Of a DNA stretch of 64,000 bases, positions 50,808 through 63,278 are shown one piece after another; within the stretch, counting starts at the first letter, position 1; the number at the start of each line of letters is the position of its first letter. Where the stretch lies: NCBI GenBank assembly GCA_935421135.1, contig OW285190.1, positions 17,432,501 to 17,496,500 of the forward strand, read 5' to 3'. The position numbers were made by a program, and so were the translations under genes. Source of the DNA: Bugulina stolonifera (lineage: Eukaryota > Bryozoa > Gymnolaemata > Cheilostomatida > Bugulidae). The notes beneath the pieces are model-generated. The model was not told the origin of the DNA, made no database searches, and was given only the letters and a program-made list of their open reading frames with translations.

Positions 50808-53800
50808 ATGTCGGAAGCATCTGAGAAAAGACAAATATTTCACACAAATATGTTGCTCCTTGGGTTTGATCCCTCCTTTGCCCAATCCCATCCTGCTAAA
50901 AGAATTGCCTTCAATGTGTAAGTCATGTTGTAGTATTACTTTTATATGAATCTATTGTCGTCTGCATAAACCTTTGTAAACTATACTAATACCCTATTAG
51001 CTTTGGGCCTATTGTTCTATAATGGTAATAGGATGCGCCCATGTTTTAGAGATATGTTCAAGGTCCCCAACAAGGCTGGGTTTGAGGTGGTGATATATTT
51101 CCTGTTTCAAAGATTAAACCCATCTCGGGCTAGGGATGAATTCCGGTAAGCTTCATGTGTTTGGTATTTTTTAATTTTATCTTGCTTACTGAGTATAATT
51201 TATTTTTGATTATTGTAAACTATTGAGAAATATAAAAGAAAAGTCATGAAATTTAAATTTGCCTATTTTCTCACTTTCCCTTTTCTTAGTCGTTGATAAT
51301 TTTAATTTAGAAACTGTTGGCCCGTGAGGGATAAGAAAAGCGAGCAGACGTTCAGGAGAATATGCAATGGCTGGCTCTCACAAATAGCTCAGGTATGTCA
51401 AGACAGTAGTAAATGGAACTAGTGACTATTGTGATCCCTGCCAAGCAGGTTATTTGTTTTCAAGCATTGTATAGTACAGTACATAGTGCACACAGTAAGC
51501 ATTATAGCCTATAGTGTTGTAAATAGTGCATACAGTAAACACGCTTTTAAGGGGAACAGTACGTCCCTCATCTACCTAAGATTATCTTGGGATTCATCCA
51601 TAACCTGTGAAAAACTAGCTAAGTATGTGATGTATCTGTATTATGGGTATGTAATGTGTCTGTAATATGGGTATGTGATATGTCTGTATTATGGGTATGT
51701 TACAGGATGAATCTGACTCTCACCTGCCCAAGATTGTTCCCTCCATATTCCAGTCTCCTGGAGGTGAAAGATTTTCTAATCTAATGTTTGCCTTTTCCAC
51801 TTACGTTCTCTCTACAGTCACCAAGAATGAACATGGTGAGATAAAACATTACAGTGTACCATATAAAGTAGTACATGGTGAGATAAAACATTACAGTGTA
51901 CCATATAAAGTAGTACATGGTGAGATAAAACATCACAGTGTACCATATAAAGTAGTACTAGAGGTAAAACATCACAGTGTTCATATAAAGTAGTACTAGA
52001 GACATTTGTTATTTAATTCCTTCTAATTCGATACTAGACCTTGTATCATCGTCAGAGGAAATTTCCTCCAATGATGATACTAGGACTAGTATCGAAATAC
52101 AAGGAATTACATCAAGAATGTGTCTGGTACTACTAGGCTTAGCCTTCTTGGTCACTATCATCCAACACAACAATAGTGGACATTGACTATGTCATATACA
52201 TTGTACATATTAGACACTGTAGGAATTGAGTTAGTTTTCAAGTATTAGCCGCAAACCTCTTGCACATTTTGAAAACTCATGGAGCTTACAATGTCGGTCG
52301 TAGCAGGACCGTTGAGTTTGAATGAGTCGTGTTATACCACCTATCTCTCAGGATTTCATCTCACTTTTCATGCAGTTTATAGGTTTGTTGGCTTAATCTT
52401 AAAGTTCCTAAACTTAGCCACTATCTCCACAATGATACGTTGTCTAGTATATTATATTGTGTTATAAACAGGTGTGAGAGAGGAGGAGATGCTATGTAGG
52501 CCTATACTAACCCCGCGAAACCTTCATCTGGCACCAGCTATGGTGCAGGCACTTCAATGTGCCACCATTGATAATCGTAAAAAGTTCTTTGATAGCATTC
52601 AGACTAGAGAGGCTCTTCATAAGACATGGCAGAACTCGGCTAAGTAAGTCACACTCTATTAATCCCATCAACTATCGTCTTATTTATCAAAGTGTGGACA
52701 GTAGTAAATAGTCTGATATTTTCTGCTACTAACTAACGCCCAGCTTGTTCTACTATCTAGAGATTGAGAGTGGAGATTTTATTCCACTATTTCTTCAAGT
52801 CGCAGTAGATGCTGCCCAGCCCTTCTGCCATTACTATGTATTATACCTACAGTTGCTATAATTTATACATTTACATCGAGTCAGTTGGTTACTAGAAAAA
52901 CTTAAAAAAATGCACTCTGTGTTTCAGAGAGATGTTAGCAGAGTTCCGTAGGCTCACTAAAAGTGTTCGGCAGACGGAGGCCGATATCCAGGCACTACTG
53001 AGTAATCATAGTGACAGAGGATTCTCCTCCCCTATTAGAATGGACAAGGGTCGAAAGGCCTTGACCCCAGCTAGTAAACACGGCAAAATATTTGATGTAA
53101 ATGTTCAATCAGTTAGGCGCGAGGAGAAGATACAGAAGGTATAGCATACTAGTCTTACAATGTACATGTTGATGAACTGTTCGTAATAGTGATGCTGTGT
53201 TGATTAGTCAGCTAGATAGTTGTATAGTTACTTTGCCCAACCACCAAACTCCATATTTTATTCATTATTATCTTGGTTGTACGGTAGTAGCAGTATATAT
53301 AAATTATATATACATGTATACTGTACATGTATATGCAGGTATATACCTGTAGATGTGTTTAGTCATATCACCCTTGTAATATTGCTGTGGTTGTGGAGTT
53401 ATCTTCACAATGGCTACACATGATGAACACGCATAACTGTTGCCAAAAACATGCAGCCTTGAGGCTATTTTGTTATTGTTAGTAACTGCATGTGTGGCAT
53501 AGCACTAGCGTGATTGTACATGTACATGTAGGTACGGGAGTTGTGGCGTACAGTGGAAGGGTTCTTGGGTTCCACTGGTACACATCAGGAAGTTGTCTCC
53601 TCTATACTCAGTGGTGTAGTGCACAAGTATGTGCTGCGGGCCAGTGACCTGGATGTAAGAGTGCCGGAGATGTTACTGCGTGAGTGCGAGAGAGAACTAC
53701 TAAAGGTATGTGTAACCACAGAGCTTGTTCCTACGTTATATTTAGTTCAATGTGCTGCGGAGATCTCTTGATTGTTGGTGTTTGATGTTAGGAGTCTTGT

Positions 53801-54046
53801 CTTGTCTAAGTCACCGTAATATTGCAGGTTATGTAGTAATAGGCCTGTTGGGTTATAGTAATTGTCTATCATAATAATGTATTTTGGTCTATTTTGGTTT
53901 TGAAGATGTACAGACATATTGCTGTATTATTGTAGAGAGACATTGGTAACACGTACAAGGCTGGAGAGCTGGACCTGGTCAGGTATGTCTACCACATCTA
54001 CAATTACAGACTATCCATTTAACACTGCAGGCCCTCCAGGCCTAGA

Positions 54047-54079
<33 letters not shown>

Positions 54080-57000
54080 AAATAAATTGTGAATGTTATT
54101 ATCCACGGTGACTAATTAATTCTTAAAAATATTGATATGCCCATAATACTTACTAGTTACCTCAAGTCTTTACCTACAAATGTGTTCCCCATCGTCATTG
54201 TCAGATATTGGCTACTGGTATTCTTGACTAGAATATATCAACATTGTATACGGTTATATGACATCGTTAGCTCTTAACGTTCAGGGTTTATCTCCCCTTA
54301 CTCTCTATCAATACAGTGTTCTTCACCTGTGGAACCTGAGTATGCACCTGTACCTGGAGAAGTTTGAGGAATCTGATACAGTAGATCTGAGTCAGCAGCT
54401 AGATGAGCTCCAACCAAAATTACAGGCCCTCAACCAGCAGCTGAGTGGCAGCAGGCAGCTGGGCAGTACTCTGAGAGATGAGCTCATTCCTGGACTCAAG
54501 GAGAGTATCCACCAGATGAAAGTCAAACTGAAGGCTTTGGGTGGTTATGGAGATGGAAGCCGTAGTAAGGTCAGTGGTAACAGGTGCTTGTTTCTTCTAC
54601 AGTAGTAAGGTCATTAGTGTCATCTGCTTGTTTCCTCTACAGTAATAAGGTCAGTAGTGTCATCTGCTTGTTTCTTCGATTGCAACACAAATTCTTTCAC
54701 AAAAAGACAATTCCAGGGAAAAATAGATTAGTAGCATTCTAACTATAGTGTGCGTCGTTTGCTAAAGGATGAGTCTCTTTCCTCACTAACTAAACAGCTC
54801 GTACAATCTACCTTACTACCTACATACACTGTATATGTACAATCTACCTTACTACGTACATACACTGTATATGTACAATCTACCTTACCACCTACATACA
54901 CTGTATATGTACAATCTACCTTACTACGTACATACACTGTATATGTACAATCTACCTTACCACGTACATACACTGTATATGTACAATCTACCTTACTACC
55001 TACATACATTGTATATGTACAATCTACCTTACCACGTACATACACTGTATATGTACAATCTACCTTACCACGTACATACACGGTATATGTACAATCTACC
55101 TTACTACGTACATACACTGTATATGTAAAATCTACCTTACCACGTACATACACTGTATATGTACAATCTACCTTACTACCTACATACACTGTATATGTAC
55201 AATCTACCTTACTACCTACATACACTGTATATGTACAATCTACCTTACTACCTGCATACACTGTATATGTACAATCTACCTTACCACGTACATACACTGT
55301 ATATGTACAATCTACCTTACTACGTACATACACTGTATATGTACAATCTACCTTACCACCTACATATACTGTATATGTACAATCTACCTTACCACCTACA
55401 TACACTGTATATGTACAATCTACCTTACCACGTACATACACTGTATATGTACAATCTACCTTACCACCTACATACACTGTATATGTACAATCTACCTTAC
55501 CACCTACATACACTGTATATGTACAATCTACCTTACTACGTACATACACTGTATATGTACAATCTACCTTACTACGTACATACACTGTATATGTACAATC
55601 TACCTTACCACGTACATACACTGTATATGTACAATCTACCTTACCACGTACATACACTGTATATGTGCAATCTACCTTACCACGTACATACACTGTATAA
55701 TATGCATGTCTATATATTATATATGTACTATTAATACTACTATGTGAGACATCTGATTTATAATATGCTTGCCTTGATCTCTGCAGTTGGGAATGTCACT
55801 ACAGCCAAACTCTCCTGCTCTCTCCTTTGGTCCAGAGAAGGTGTCTGATGCAGACGTAGCGGCTGCTGGACTATCATTCACTCCGACTATACTACCTCCA
55901 GGTTTGTTTATGATCTCATGCAGTAACTATCTATAGCTAACTGTGTATAGCTAGTCACATGTAGTTCCTACTTCTGAGAAGTAATTGATTTTGATGTATT
56001 TGCTGTGTTGGAGTTGTCTCAGCTTGCTCTTTCTATCTGGCATTATTACTTCATAGAATCGACTCCAGATGCCGTTTCCAGGATTTTAAATTCTGTGAGT
56101 AAGGCTGTGGAACCTCATGTGAAGGCGAAGTCTGGGACCCAAAACAAGGAGAACCAGACCCCTACAACCAGCAGAGGGGCCCCAAAGGGTGCAGTACTCT
56201 CACCACTGGCTCAGGGCAAGCTTAGGAGGGCAAGGAAAGGGGAATACTTTGATGGGGGTAGCCAATCATTTAGGTGAGTGGATAATTCCCAGTTATATGT
56301 ATGTTTTACTGCTGATCGTCTGTCTATGCATTCAACCAACCTACATGTATATGTAATATGTTCCTATGTCACCTGCTCTTGGCCTTTTGATGTTACTTGT
56401 AATTAAAAGTTGTTAAACAAAACATTTACTCTATACACAATGCTCTTTGGCGCAAAAAAATTGAGTTGCTTTAGCGCTAGTAATCTCCCAGTGGGCTGAC
56501 ATTGTTATAGTATATGATGTCATAAACTGCTGTCTATAACCACTGGTTGCATTGTTATCTACTCGCCTTTTGTAGCCTTTACCATAGTATATTAATAACT
56601 CCGTAACTCCCATGTTTTCCTGTCTATATATAGCAACCGGCTGAATAAATCTGTATTGTCACCTAACAAGAGGCAGCTGAAGGAATCTATAGAGGTCAGT
56701 AGAGTTGGCAGCAAACAGCTGACTAGAGTCGTACCCGTTGAGGAGTCGATATTCTCTCCTACAGATGATGGTACTAGAGAGATATACGACTTCATGGCAG
56801 CGGGGTGAGTGAACGGATTATACACTGTCCATACTACCAACGGCACACATGGACCATTTACTGCATGTTTGATCATGTATGTACATGTAGGAGGTTCTGT
56901 AGGAAGCTGTATGAAAGTTTCTGCTGATCACCAGTCCTGGCATTTCGACCTTCTTAGGGGGGAATCAATGTCTTGACTAGCTACCCAATACAGTTATTAT

Positions 57001-60000
57001 ACTATAAGACACAGTACTGTGTCTTGTGAACATTGTAGTGCAAGTTTATGTTTGTATGTGCAACATTTTTGTAGTTTTATAAGTAAGATATAATTGTATA
57101 GTGAAATATTTGCTAATGTTTACAGAGAAGCTGAGTCACCTAAGACTAGTAGAGTGAGAGTCTCCAGGTCTGCCCAGAATACAAAGAAGTCAGCCTCCAC
57201 CCAGAGGTAGTAATAACTATTGTTGTCCCAGGTCACAGTAGTTACATGGGTTTAGTCTATACTACACGTTTCTCACAGTGAGACCAGTTGGTTCAATTAA
57301 ATATAGGTCACTTGAAATATAGGTTACTTGGGACGACGTCACTTATTGCTTGGTGTAAGATGGAGGTAAAAATCTTGATGATACATGTACTATGTTTCAC
57401 GATACATGTATGTATGACCCTTGCTGCATGTGGTATGAAGTTATGAAATACTTCAACACATTGTTCAACTTGCACCATAACTCAGACGATATTTTGGCTG
57501 TTTTTTCAAACTTTACTGTCGGGTCACTCGTATAAAATTACGTACAGTAGTAGATCCAATATTATTTGGTACATGTGGACTTACTATGCTTTGATAGGGA
57601 CGAGGCACTCGGCCGTCTTTACGCTCAGGTGGAAAGACTCCCTTCTCTACCTCCAACAGCAGACTCTCCCAGTGATCTCCTTGCCGCTCGGGTGAGTAAA
57701 GAAAAATGTTGCCATAAGATCCTGGTGACAGGCACATGCTTAGCCAATGTAGGTCTTGGTTCTGAGGCTAAAGATTGGCAACGCATCAGTGGGAGACCAA
57801 TAGAAACAAATAAATGGGAACTCAGTGATATATAAGCTCAAGAATATTCTTATATGTTGTGGATAGTATACTGGGTCTAAATATAACTATTGTTAGTTAT
57901 CTCCTCCACAATGTAATATGGCTGCCCCTTTTATGCTCTTGTATAACACGAGGATTCTACTATGTAGCAACATGGTCTTGTTGTAATCCATGTAATTTGT
58001 TTCTAGCTTTAGCAAGTGTCTGTTCACATTGTAGATTGCTCAGTCTATCATAGAAGATGGGGACATGGACTCCCCGTCCCGCAGTCAACGTCTCCCATCT
58101 GCTGAAGCCTACAATGTACTGGATGAATTAGGTAGGCTGTTGGACACAGGCTATGCGACTTGAACTACCCCTTGATTTTTAGTTTTTGCCTTCCAGGTTT
58201 TCATTTATATGAATTTAGTCTGGCCTTTTAACTATCAGGCCTGTGTACAACCAACAGAAACTGGGCTCCATTTCCCCAGCAAAAGACCTGAATGCTATTA
58301 TTATCTGTAATATAGACAAAAATCTCATTTCTACATTAGATGTTGGAATTGTCTGCTCATGGAATGCATTATGATGTGAAGAAGATAACTCCCTCAATGA
58401 TAAATATAGCCTGTTTTTTTACCCAGGTATGTCTGGTTTTGTAAAGAAAGATAAGGTAGCCCGTACCCCTGATATATCTGCGGCCGATAGCACAAGGTAC
58501 ACAGGCTACAGCTCCATCTTCTCACCTCCTGCAGCCAGATCCCAGTCTATATCAACTCACACCACCAAAGGAAAAGAAATATACGCTGATCTTCACCAGT
58601 CTGATGATGGAGGTATATAACCTGCCATCTGATTGTTGCCTGTATTACCACATGTTATTTTAAATTCTTGTTTTGATCGTAACATCTGTTTTATCACCAT
58701 TCATATACAAGTAACTGGTTTTCTCTGATTAGCTGTTTGTATACGGTTTATTACTGTAATAGTGACTACTTATTGAGGTGCAGATATTAGCAATAGTCAA
58801 ATGTTATGGGAAGCATTGTGAAATATCTGTCTCGCTGTTGCTGTGTTATAGGGGTAATATCTGATGACACGGAGAAAAATATAATTACCGTACAAACTAA
58901 AGATCTGAAACAGTCCCCTAGCAGCTCTAGTGATCCTGATGAGGGAGATAACTACAAACATGGAGACGGTTTACCTAATATGATCGATAGGCAGGTGGAG
59001 GCAACAACTAATATATCTCTCCCACAGCGTAGCCTGCGGGGAGAGTCACAGGATAGCCCTAGAGCTACCAAGAGTACAGTATCAGGGGTGGCTTCTGGTA
59101 TGTCCCTGAAGGACTTTGTTAGCTGGACTCCTGAGAGGCCAAGCTCTAGCAAGAGTATTGGTAGGATGATAGTCAATAGTGTGCTGGACGAGGAACCGCT
59201 ATTCATAGAGGATTCACCTGTAGTAGGGGCCCCTGGTGCGGGTGAGTTCATACAGTATTACTAATCATTGTGTAAGCAGTAGATAACTCCTGATATCTTA
59301 TCCTCATCTTTGGACAGATAAACACTTACCTAACAGATTTCGATGCGGGCCGTAGGTTCTGGTCAACATGATGTTGTATAGGCTCATCAATTATTATATT
59401 ACACAACGTTATATCACTGTAAGCATGCATGTGTGTATATATATACGCAACTGTTAGACTACATTCTACACCCCGGACCCTTCATCTTGAAGCTCCCCCT
59501 AGGGCTATGCAATGTAACATAGTATAATAATACATATCACATATACACAACTTATCACATATACACAAGTGTGTACATACATTACGCTGTTGTTGTTCCC
59601 TACCACAGATGTAGATGACTTATTTGATCTTCTTCCTTCCGACTCATTTACGGAGGAACTACAGAACTCCAGCGGGTTCGTTCCCTCCACGTCCCAAACT
59701 GATAGTACACACCAGCAGGGTAGGAACACTGGGCTAATCAACCTGTCTAACTGCAGTGATGATGAGTCTAAGGTAAGGGATTATATCATTATATGTTGCA
59801 TGTGTATTACACTGGCATCAGACAACTACTGCCCCAAGGTTATCTACTGCTCGTAGTAACACCAGTGCTTACCTGTCTCCAGTATTATATAGTTGGAGTT
59901 GCCTTACCTCTCTTTGATTTGTTATGGCGAGTAACAGTAAATAGCAGCAATTAATATATAAATCAAAGACTGCACAACCAACATTATGCATTACCATATC

Positions 60001-60379
60001 GGCCTGTTGATACCCATATTGGGGAGTAGACAACTTCCTACTACTGACAATGCCATGTTGCTGCTGCTGGCTTAATATAATCATACTGTATTATACTGTA
60101 AGAGTGATGCAGCCTTAATATCTGTGCCTCTCCTTTAGTTCCTCTAAATACCTACATGTATGCACAATAATTTTATCTTTTCTCTATAGTTCTGTTATCT
60201 CATTACCTCCAATGCTAATTGGTATAGCAACATCCTTAGCTTACATGCTGTATATCTTAGCCTTAGCTCTTCGCTATACTTGTTTGACTTACTGACAGGC
60301 CCCCACCAAGCTTACAATGGATGAGATAAGAAGAAAATTCAAAGCTCTAGAAAGCAGCAGATCTAATGTAAGGAATTAA
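50808..60379 (+). CDS. HAUS6: HAUS augmin-like complex subunit 6
   Basis: Subunit of augmin, which recruits gamma-tubulin to spindle microtubules for branching nucleation. Nineteen in-phase exons: 50808-50917, 51032-51145, 51311-51392, 51706-51835, 52472-52643, 52928-53138, 53532-53705, 53936-53982, 54317-54569, 55787-55901, 56057-56273, 56634-56804, 57126-57206, 57598-57691, 58035-58131, 58427-58612, 58852-59241, 59609-59772, 60299-60379. About 962 residues, close to the 955 of human HAUS6. N-terminal landmarks match the HAUS6 N domain: MLLLGFDPS, YFLFQRLNPSRARDEFRNCWP, FRRICNGWLSQIA, SPGGERFSNLMF. Residues about 200-430 include probable coiled coil (QQLDELQPKLQALNQQLSGS). The C-terminal half is Ser/Pro-rich and acidic, probably disordered. 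ATG 50808 has good context (TTCACCATGTCGG). The last exon either ends at TAA 60379 or splices at 60367 to an exon near 60960. Confidence 0.93.
51831..51988. repeat. 42-bp tandem repeat including the HAUS6 exon 4 donor
   Basis: Four copies begin at 51831, 51873, 51915 and (degenerate) 51957. Each of the first three contains ACATGGTGAGATAAAACA, so the ATG/GTGAG splice donor occurs three times. The 42-bp period is 14 codons and the frame stays open through all copies to 51993. Confidence 0.93.
51989..52134. repeat. Long symmetric hairpin (foldback), 73-nt arms with almost no loop
   Basis: Arms 51989-52061 and 52062-52134 are imperfect reverse complements centred on GAGGAAATTTCCTC. The inner 47 nt pair best (AATTCCTT...CGATACTAG), and the outer part pairs AGTAGTACTAGAGACA with its complement. 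It lies in the intron after HAUS6 exon 4, directly after the 42-bp repeat. It could be a MITE or a precursor-miRNA-like fold. Confidence 0.85.
54047..54079 (+). repeat. (CTG)n microsatellite in a HAUS6 intron
   Basis: About eleven uninterrupted CTG units in the intron between exons 53936-53982 and 54317-54569. Confidence 0.95.
54562..54675. repeat. 40-bp triplication including the HAUS6 exon 9 donor
   Basis: Copies start at 54562, 54602 and 54642. Each holds TAGTAAGGTCA or a close variant, i.e. the exon end plus donor. The first two copies end in a pyrimidine-rich TTTCTTCTACAG/TTTCCTCTACAG acceptor-like tract; the third ends TTTCTTCGATTG and lacks it. The exon 9 border is at 54569; copied donors are at 54609 and 54649. 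Confidence 0.92.
54805..55699. repeat. 36-bp satellite, about 25 copies, in a HAUS6 intron
   Basis: Unit core TACAATCTACCTTACTACGT followed by ACATACACTGTATATG. Copies vary at the ACTACG/ACCACC/ACCACG positions. Long frames on both strands (about 316 codons each) arise from the 12-codon period. The intron runs from 54570 to 55786. Confidence 0.96.
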
Positions 60380-61958
60380 TCCAATATGGATGAGGTACCT
60401 GATGTCCTACCCCCACCCATTACCAGGTATATGTCATTTTACATTCCACGAGCTATGGCTGTTAGAATTATTCTTTTTAATAACACGTACACTTGCTACA
60501 TTCTATTTTAGCTGAAAAATGATAGATTTTGGCAAAATTAAATTGCTGCCCACAAAAGATGGTAACATAGGGAAGCAGTTCATCTTATTATTATGCAGTA
60601 AATCTTGTTTCAATACTATAAATGTACAACACAATAGCAACGCAGCATTCACAATGTAAAATGTCTACTGTATTCTATCTTTCACGGCTCACACAGCTGA
60701 TAAATTAACTGATCCTAAATATTGTTCACAGAGGATAAGAGAAATCTACCCATATATTTCGCTCAACAACTCTGCTATATTATTGGCTCCAAACAAGCAG
60801 GCTAAATTATTCTCTGTAAAATACTTTAATAAAAAACTCCATTGGTTCAGTGCTCAAATCTATCTTTTACTAGCAGCAATGCTCTATCTCAGAGGTGTGT
60901 TTAAACTATTCCGTTATGTACTGAATTGTTGACATTGATAAATGGTTTACTGTTACAGAGATATGGACAGAAAGTGCTGAGACCTGCGTGCACTAGAGAT
61001 GTTAGACTGTGTGATACGTGTGATACGTGTGGTGAGTGAATTTTGACTTTGTAGATCTGACTTGTATTCCAAAGCTTAAAACCGATCTATTATTACTGTC
61101 CAAACCCTGGCCATAGTAGTGAAACGGTATCCGCTGTCATTCGGAAATCAATAGGCTCTTCATATCATACCAGTGAAAGTGGGAAACCTATTAAAACATG
61201 GTCGTTACATGACTTCCTGTAGTCATCGATACTTTCAGCTTATCGTATGACTTTAAACTGGATTAGTGATGGTGATATTGATTTTGTTTGTTAATTGTGA
61301 TATTATGTAGGAAAACATGATAAGTTTATATATAAATAGTGTACAAGTATATAAATAGTAGGATATACTGTATAATTAACTGTGTGTGAAAGTAATTAAA
61401 GGGTGTTTGCTTGAAGGTCATATGTATAGTTTCACTATTTGAACAGTCATTCTTATAACTCAATTTACAATATTTGTTTTATAACGTCCTGATAACTCCA
61501 TGAAAACTTTTTCTTCTGCATCTTTGAACCCATTTTACAGATTTTTCTACGTGTTTAAGTTCTATTTATAAACATTCTATGGATTAAGTTAAATAGAGTA
61601 TTAGTCAGCATTGTTCCCTCCATAGGCTGACTTCCACTGATTTATGATTAAATTTCAATGACCTTTTGATTGACATATAGTGTGTAATACTCAAAACATT
61701 TTATTTCTGTGTAAGATTAATAAATGTCATGGAAAATCCTTTTCATATTGCTTATAAAGACATATACTTAAGAGTAATAATGCATATGTGAATATTGCTT
61801 AGAGGTTCGCCAGGCAGCATTATAATTATAATACAAAGTTGTACACACATGTTAGAGTCCCACAGCTCTATTAATATTTTAGTTTTATTAAGTTGTAATA
61901 GCTTGAAGTGGCGCTGACTAGAATATAATGTTACAACTTCAAGAGAAGTCACCTTTTG
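60380..61958. other. HAUS6 3' flank, with a possible alternative last exon
   Basis: After the TAA, an exon-like stretch at 60960-61030 (acceptor TGTTACAG, then RYGQKVLRPACTRDVRLCDT, stop near 61038) could be the real last exon if the donor at 60368 is used. The rest is AT-rich. AATAAA on the minus strand at 61884-61889 fits the end of the neighbouring orphan gene. Confidence 0.45.
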
Positions 61959-63278
61959 CTAGGTGGACTCAAAGTCGATAGTTCGTTTGGCTCCGCCTTT
62001 CCTGGCGTGTCGATTGTAAATGCTGCTGTCGATGACCTGCTTATGCCCGTTGTATTTGAGATATACAGAGTAGGGGTCAATAACTCTACTAAAGTCGGCA
62101 GCATGAGTCTGAGTGTTTACCAAGTCTCTCAACTGAATCATGCTTGAGATGACAGGCTTCCTTTGAATTCTCTCAGCACGTTCTGACTCCCCTTTTTCTT
62201 CTCGTTGTCTGCCATCTTTAATTCTTGGCAGCTTCTTACGAGGCTTCTCAAGGTTACCTGTTTGCTTAGTGTGTTTGTTTAGGCTGCTCAATTTCTTGCT
62301 ATAAGAGTTGTTCATGTCCAAAGCAGGTAATTTTGTTTGTATTCTGCGTACTCCCTGTTTATTGTCCGATATTGTTTCGTCATTTAAGACCGATATATCA
62401 GAGTCAGCATACCAGACATTGTCAGTTGCACAGCCATTTGTTTGTGTGGGTGCAGATTCTTCGCCTAAACTGTCAATTGGCAGTGTTCCATCACTGAGAG
62501 AGAAATACTCCCTATGATCCATTGATCGGTTCCCCCGACCATATGGACCGTAATGTGTCTGTGGATTTGAAGAAACTGTTAATGAGATGTTTGAGTTGAG
62601 TTTTTGATGAGATTCGGTAGTATTCTGAAGAGGTTCTAAATGACTTCGGTGTACTGGCCTTCCTACGAAGGGTTCGCTAACTTTACCGTTGTGTCTTTCT
62701 GGTGCACTTTGGCTCTCTATTGGCGCTGGGTACATCTCTGTCTCCGTTTCCAATTTTGTTACCCGATTCTCATTACTAGAAATGAAACACATTTTTACTT
62801 TGTTCAACTTTTTGAAATGTCTCTTTGACTTGGGCCATCCACTTGGATAGAAGGTTTTCTGTCTTTGTATCTCACCAAGTAGCTCCTCATCTCTGTTATG
62901 ATACACATTAGCCACTGTTGTTGCTGAGCTGGGAATTTTTATGGTATGCTCTTCCGTTTTTGTCTGCTCTTTACCTGATTGAGAACTGCCGACATTGGTC
63001 CTTGACCCTAACGGTGGTAGTGGTTGTGGCCTATCTAAATAACTTCGTCTCAAAGTGTCTAACTCATGCTTAGCTTGTTCGAAGTTAGAACTGGACTCTC
63101 CTAATAAACTCCGATACGGTGCCTTTACGTGAGACTGTAGAACTTTGATACTCAATTTCTTTGGGAATCTGTTCTTTACAATGAGAAGGAAACGCTCATC
63201 TCCTTCTAGACTTGCGCACTGGAACTGGGCAGGAAATCTCTGGTCAGATACCATGGCTGAAATCAAGTTTGAAATCAT
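61959..63278 (-). CDS. Orphan hydrophilic protein, uninterrupted ORF
   Basis: A 439-codon frame without introns. The Met at 63254 (CCATGG context) is the more likely start and gives 431 residues; it directly follows a TTGATTTCAG acceptor-like stretch, so a 5' UTR intron may end there. The first 70 residues look folded (SLEGDERFLLIVKNRFPKKL, SHVKAPYRSLLGES). The middle is Ser/Thr/Asn-rich and the tail is basic (KPRKKLPRIKDG, ending YNRHARKGGAKRTIDFEST). No signal peptide or membrane helix. I do not recognise it. A downstream AATAAA on the same strand at 61884-61889 supports a real transcript. Confidence 0.6.
   Translation of the reverse strand: MISNLISAMVSDQRFPAQFQCASLEGDERFLLIVKNRFPKKLSIKVLQSHVKAPYRSLLGESSSNFEQAKHELDTLRRSYLDRPQPLPPLGSRTNVGSSQSGKEQTKTEEHTIKIPSSATTVANVYHNRDEELLGEIQRQKTFYPSGWPKSKRHFKKLNKVKMCFISSNENRVTKLETETEMYPAPIESQSAPERHNGKVSEPFVGRPVHRSHLEPLQNTTESHQKLNSNISLTVSSNPQTHYGPYGRGNRSMDHREYFSLSDGTLPIDSLGEESAPTQTNGCATDNVWYADSDISVLNDETISDNKQGVRRIQTKLPALDMNNSYSKKLSSLNKHTKQTGNLEKPRKKLPRIKDGRQREEKGESERAERIQRKPVISSMIQLRDLVNTQTHAADFSRVIDPYSVYLKYNGHKQVIDSSIYNRHARKGGAKRTIDFEST

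Noticed and set aside
54743..55700. Two overlapping 316-codon ORFs on opposite strands
   Set aside because: By-products of the stop-free 36-bp repeat inside a HAUS6 intron.
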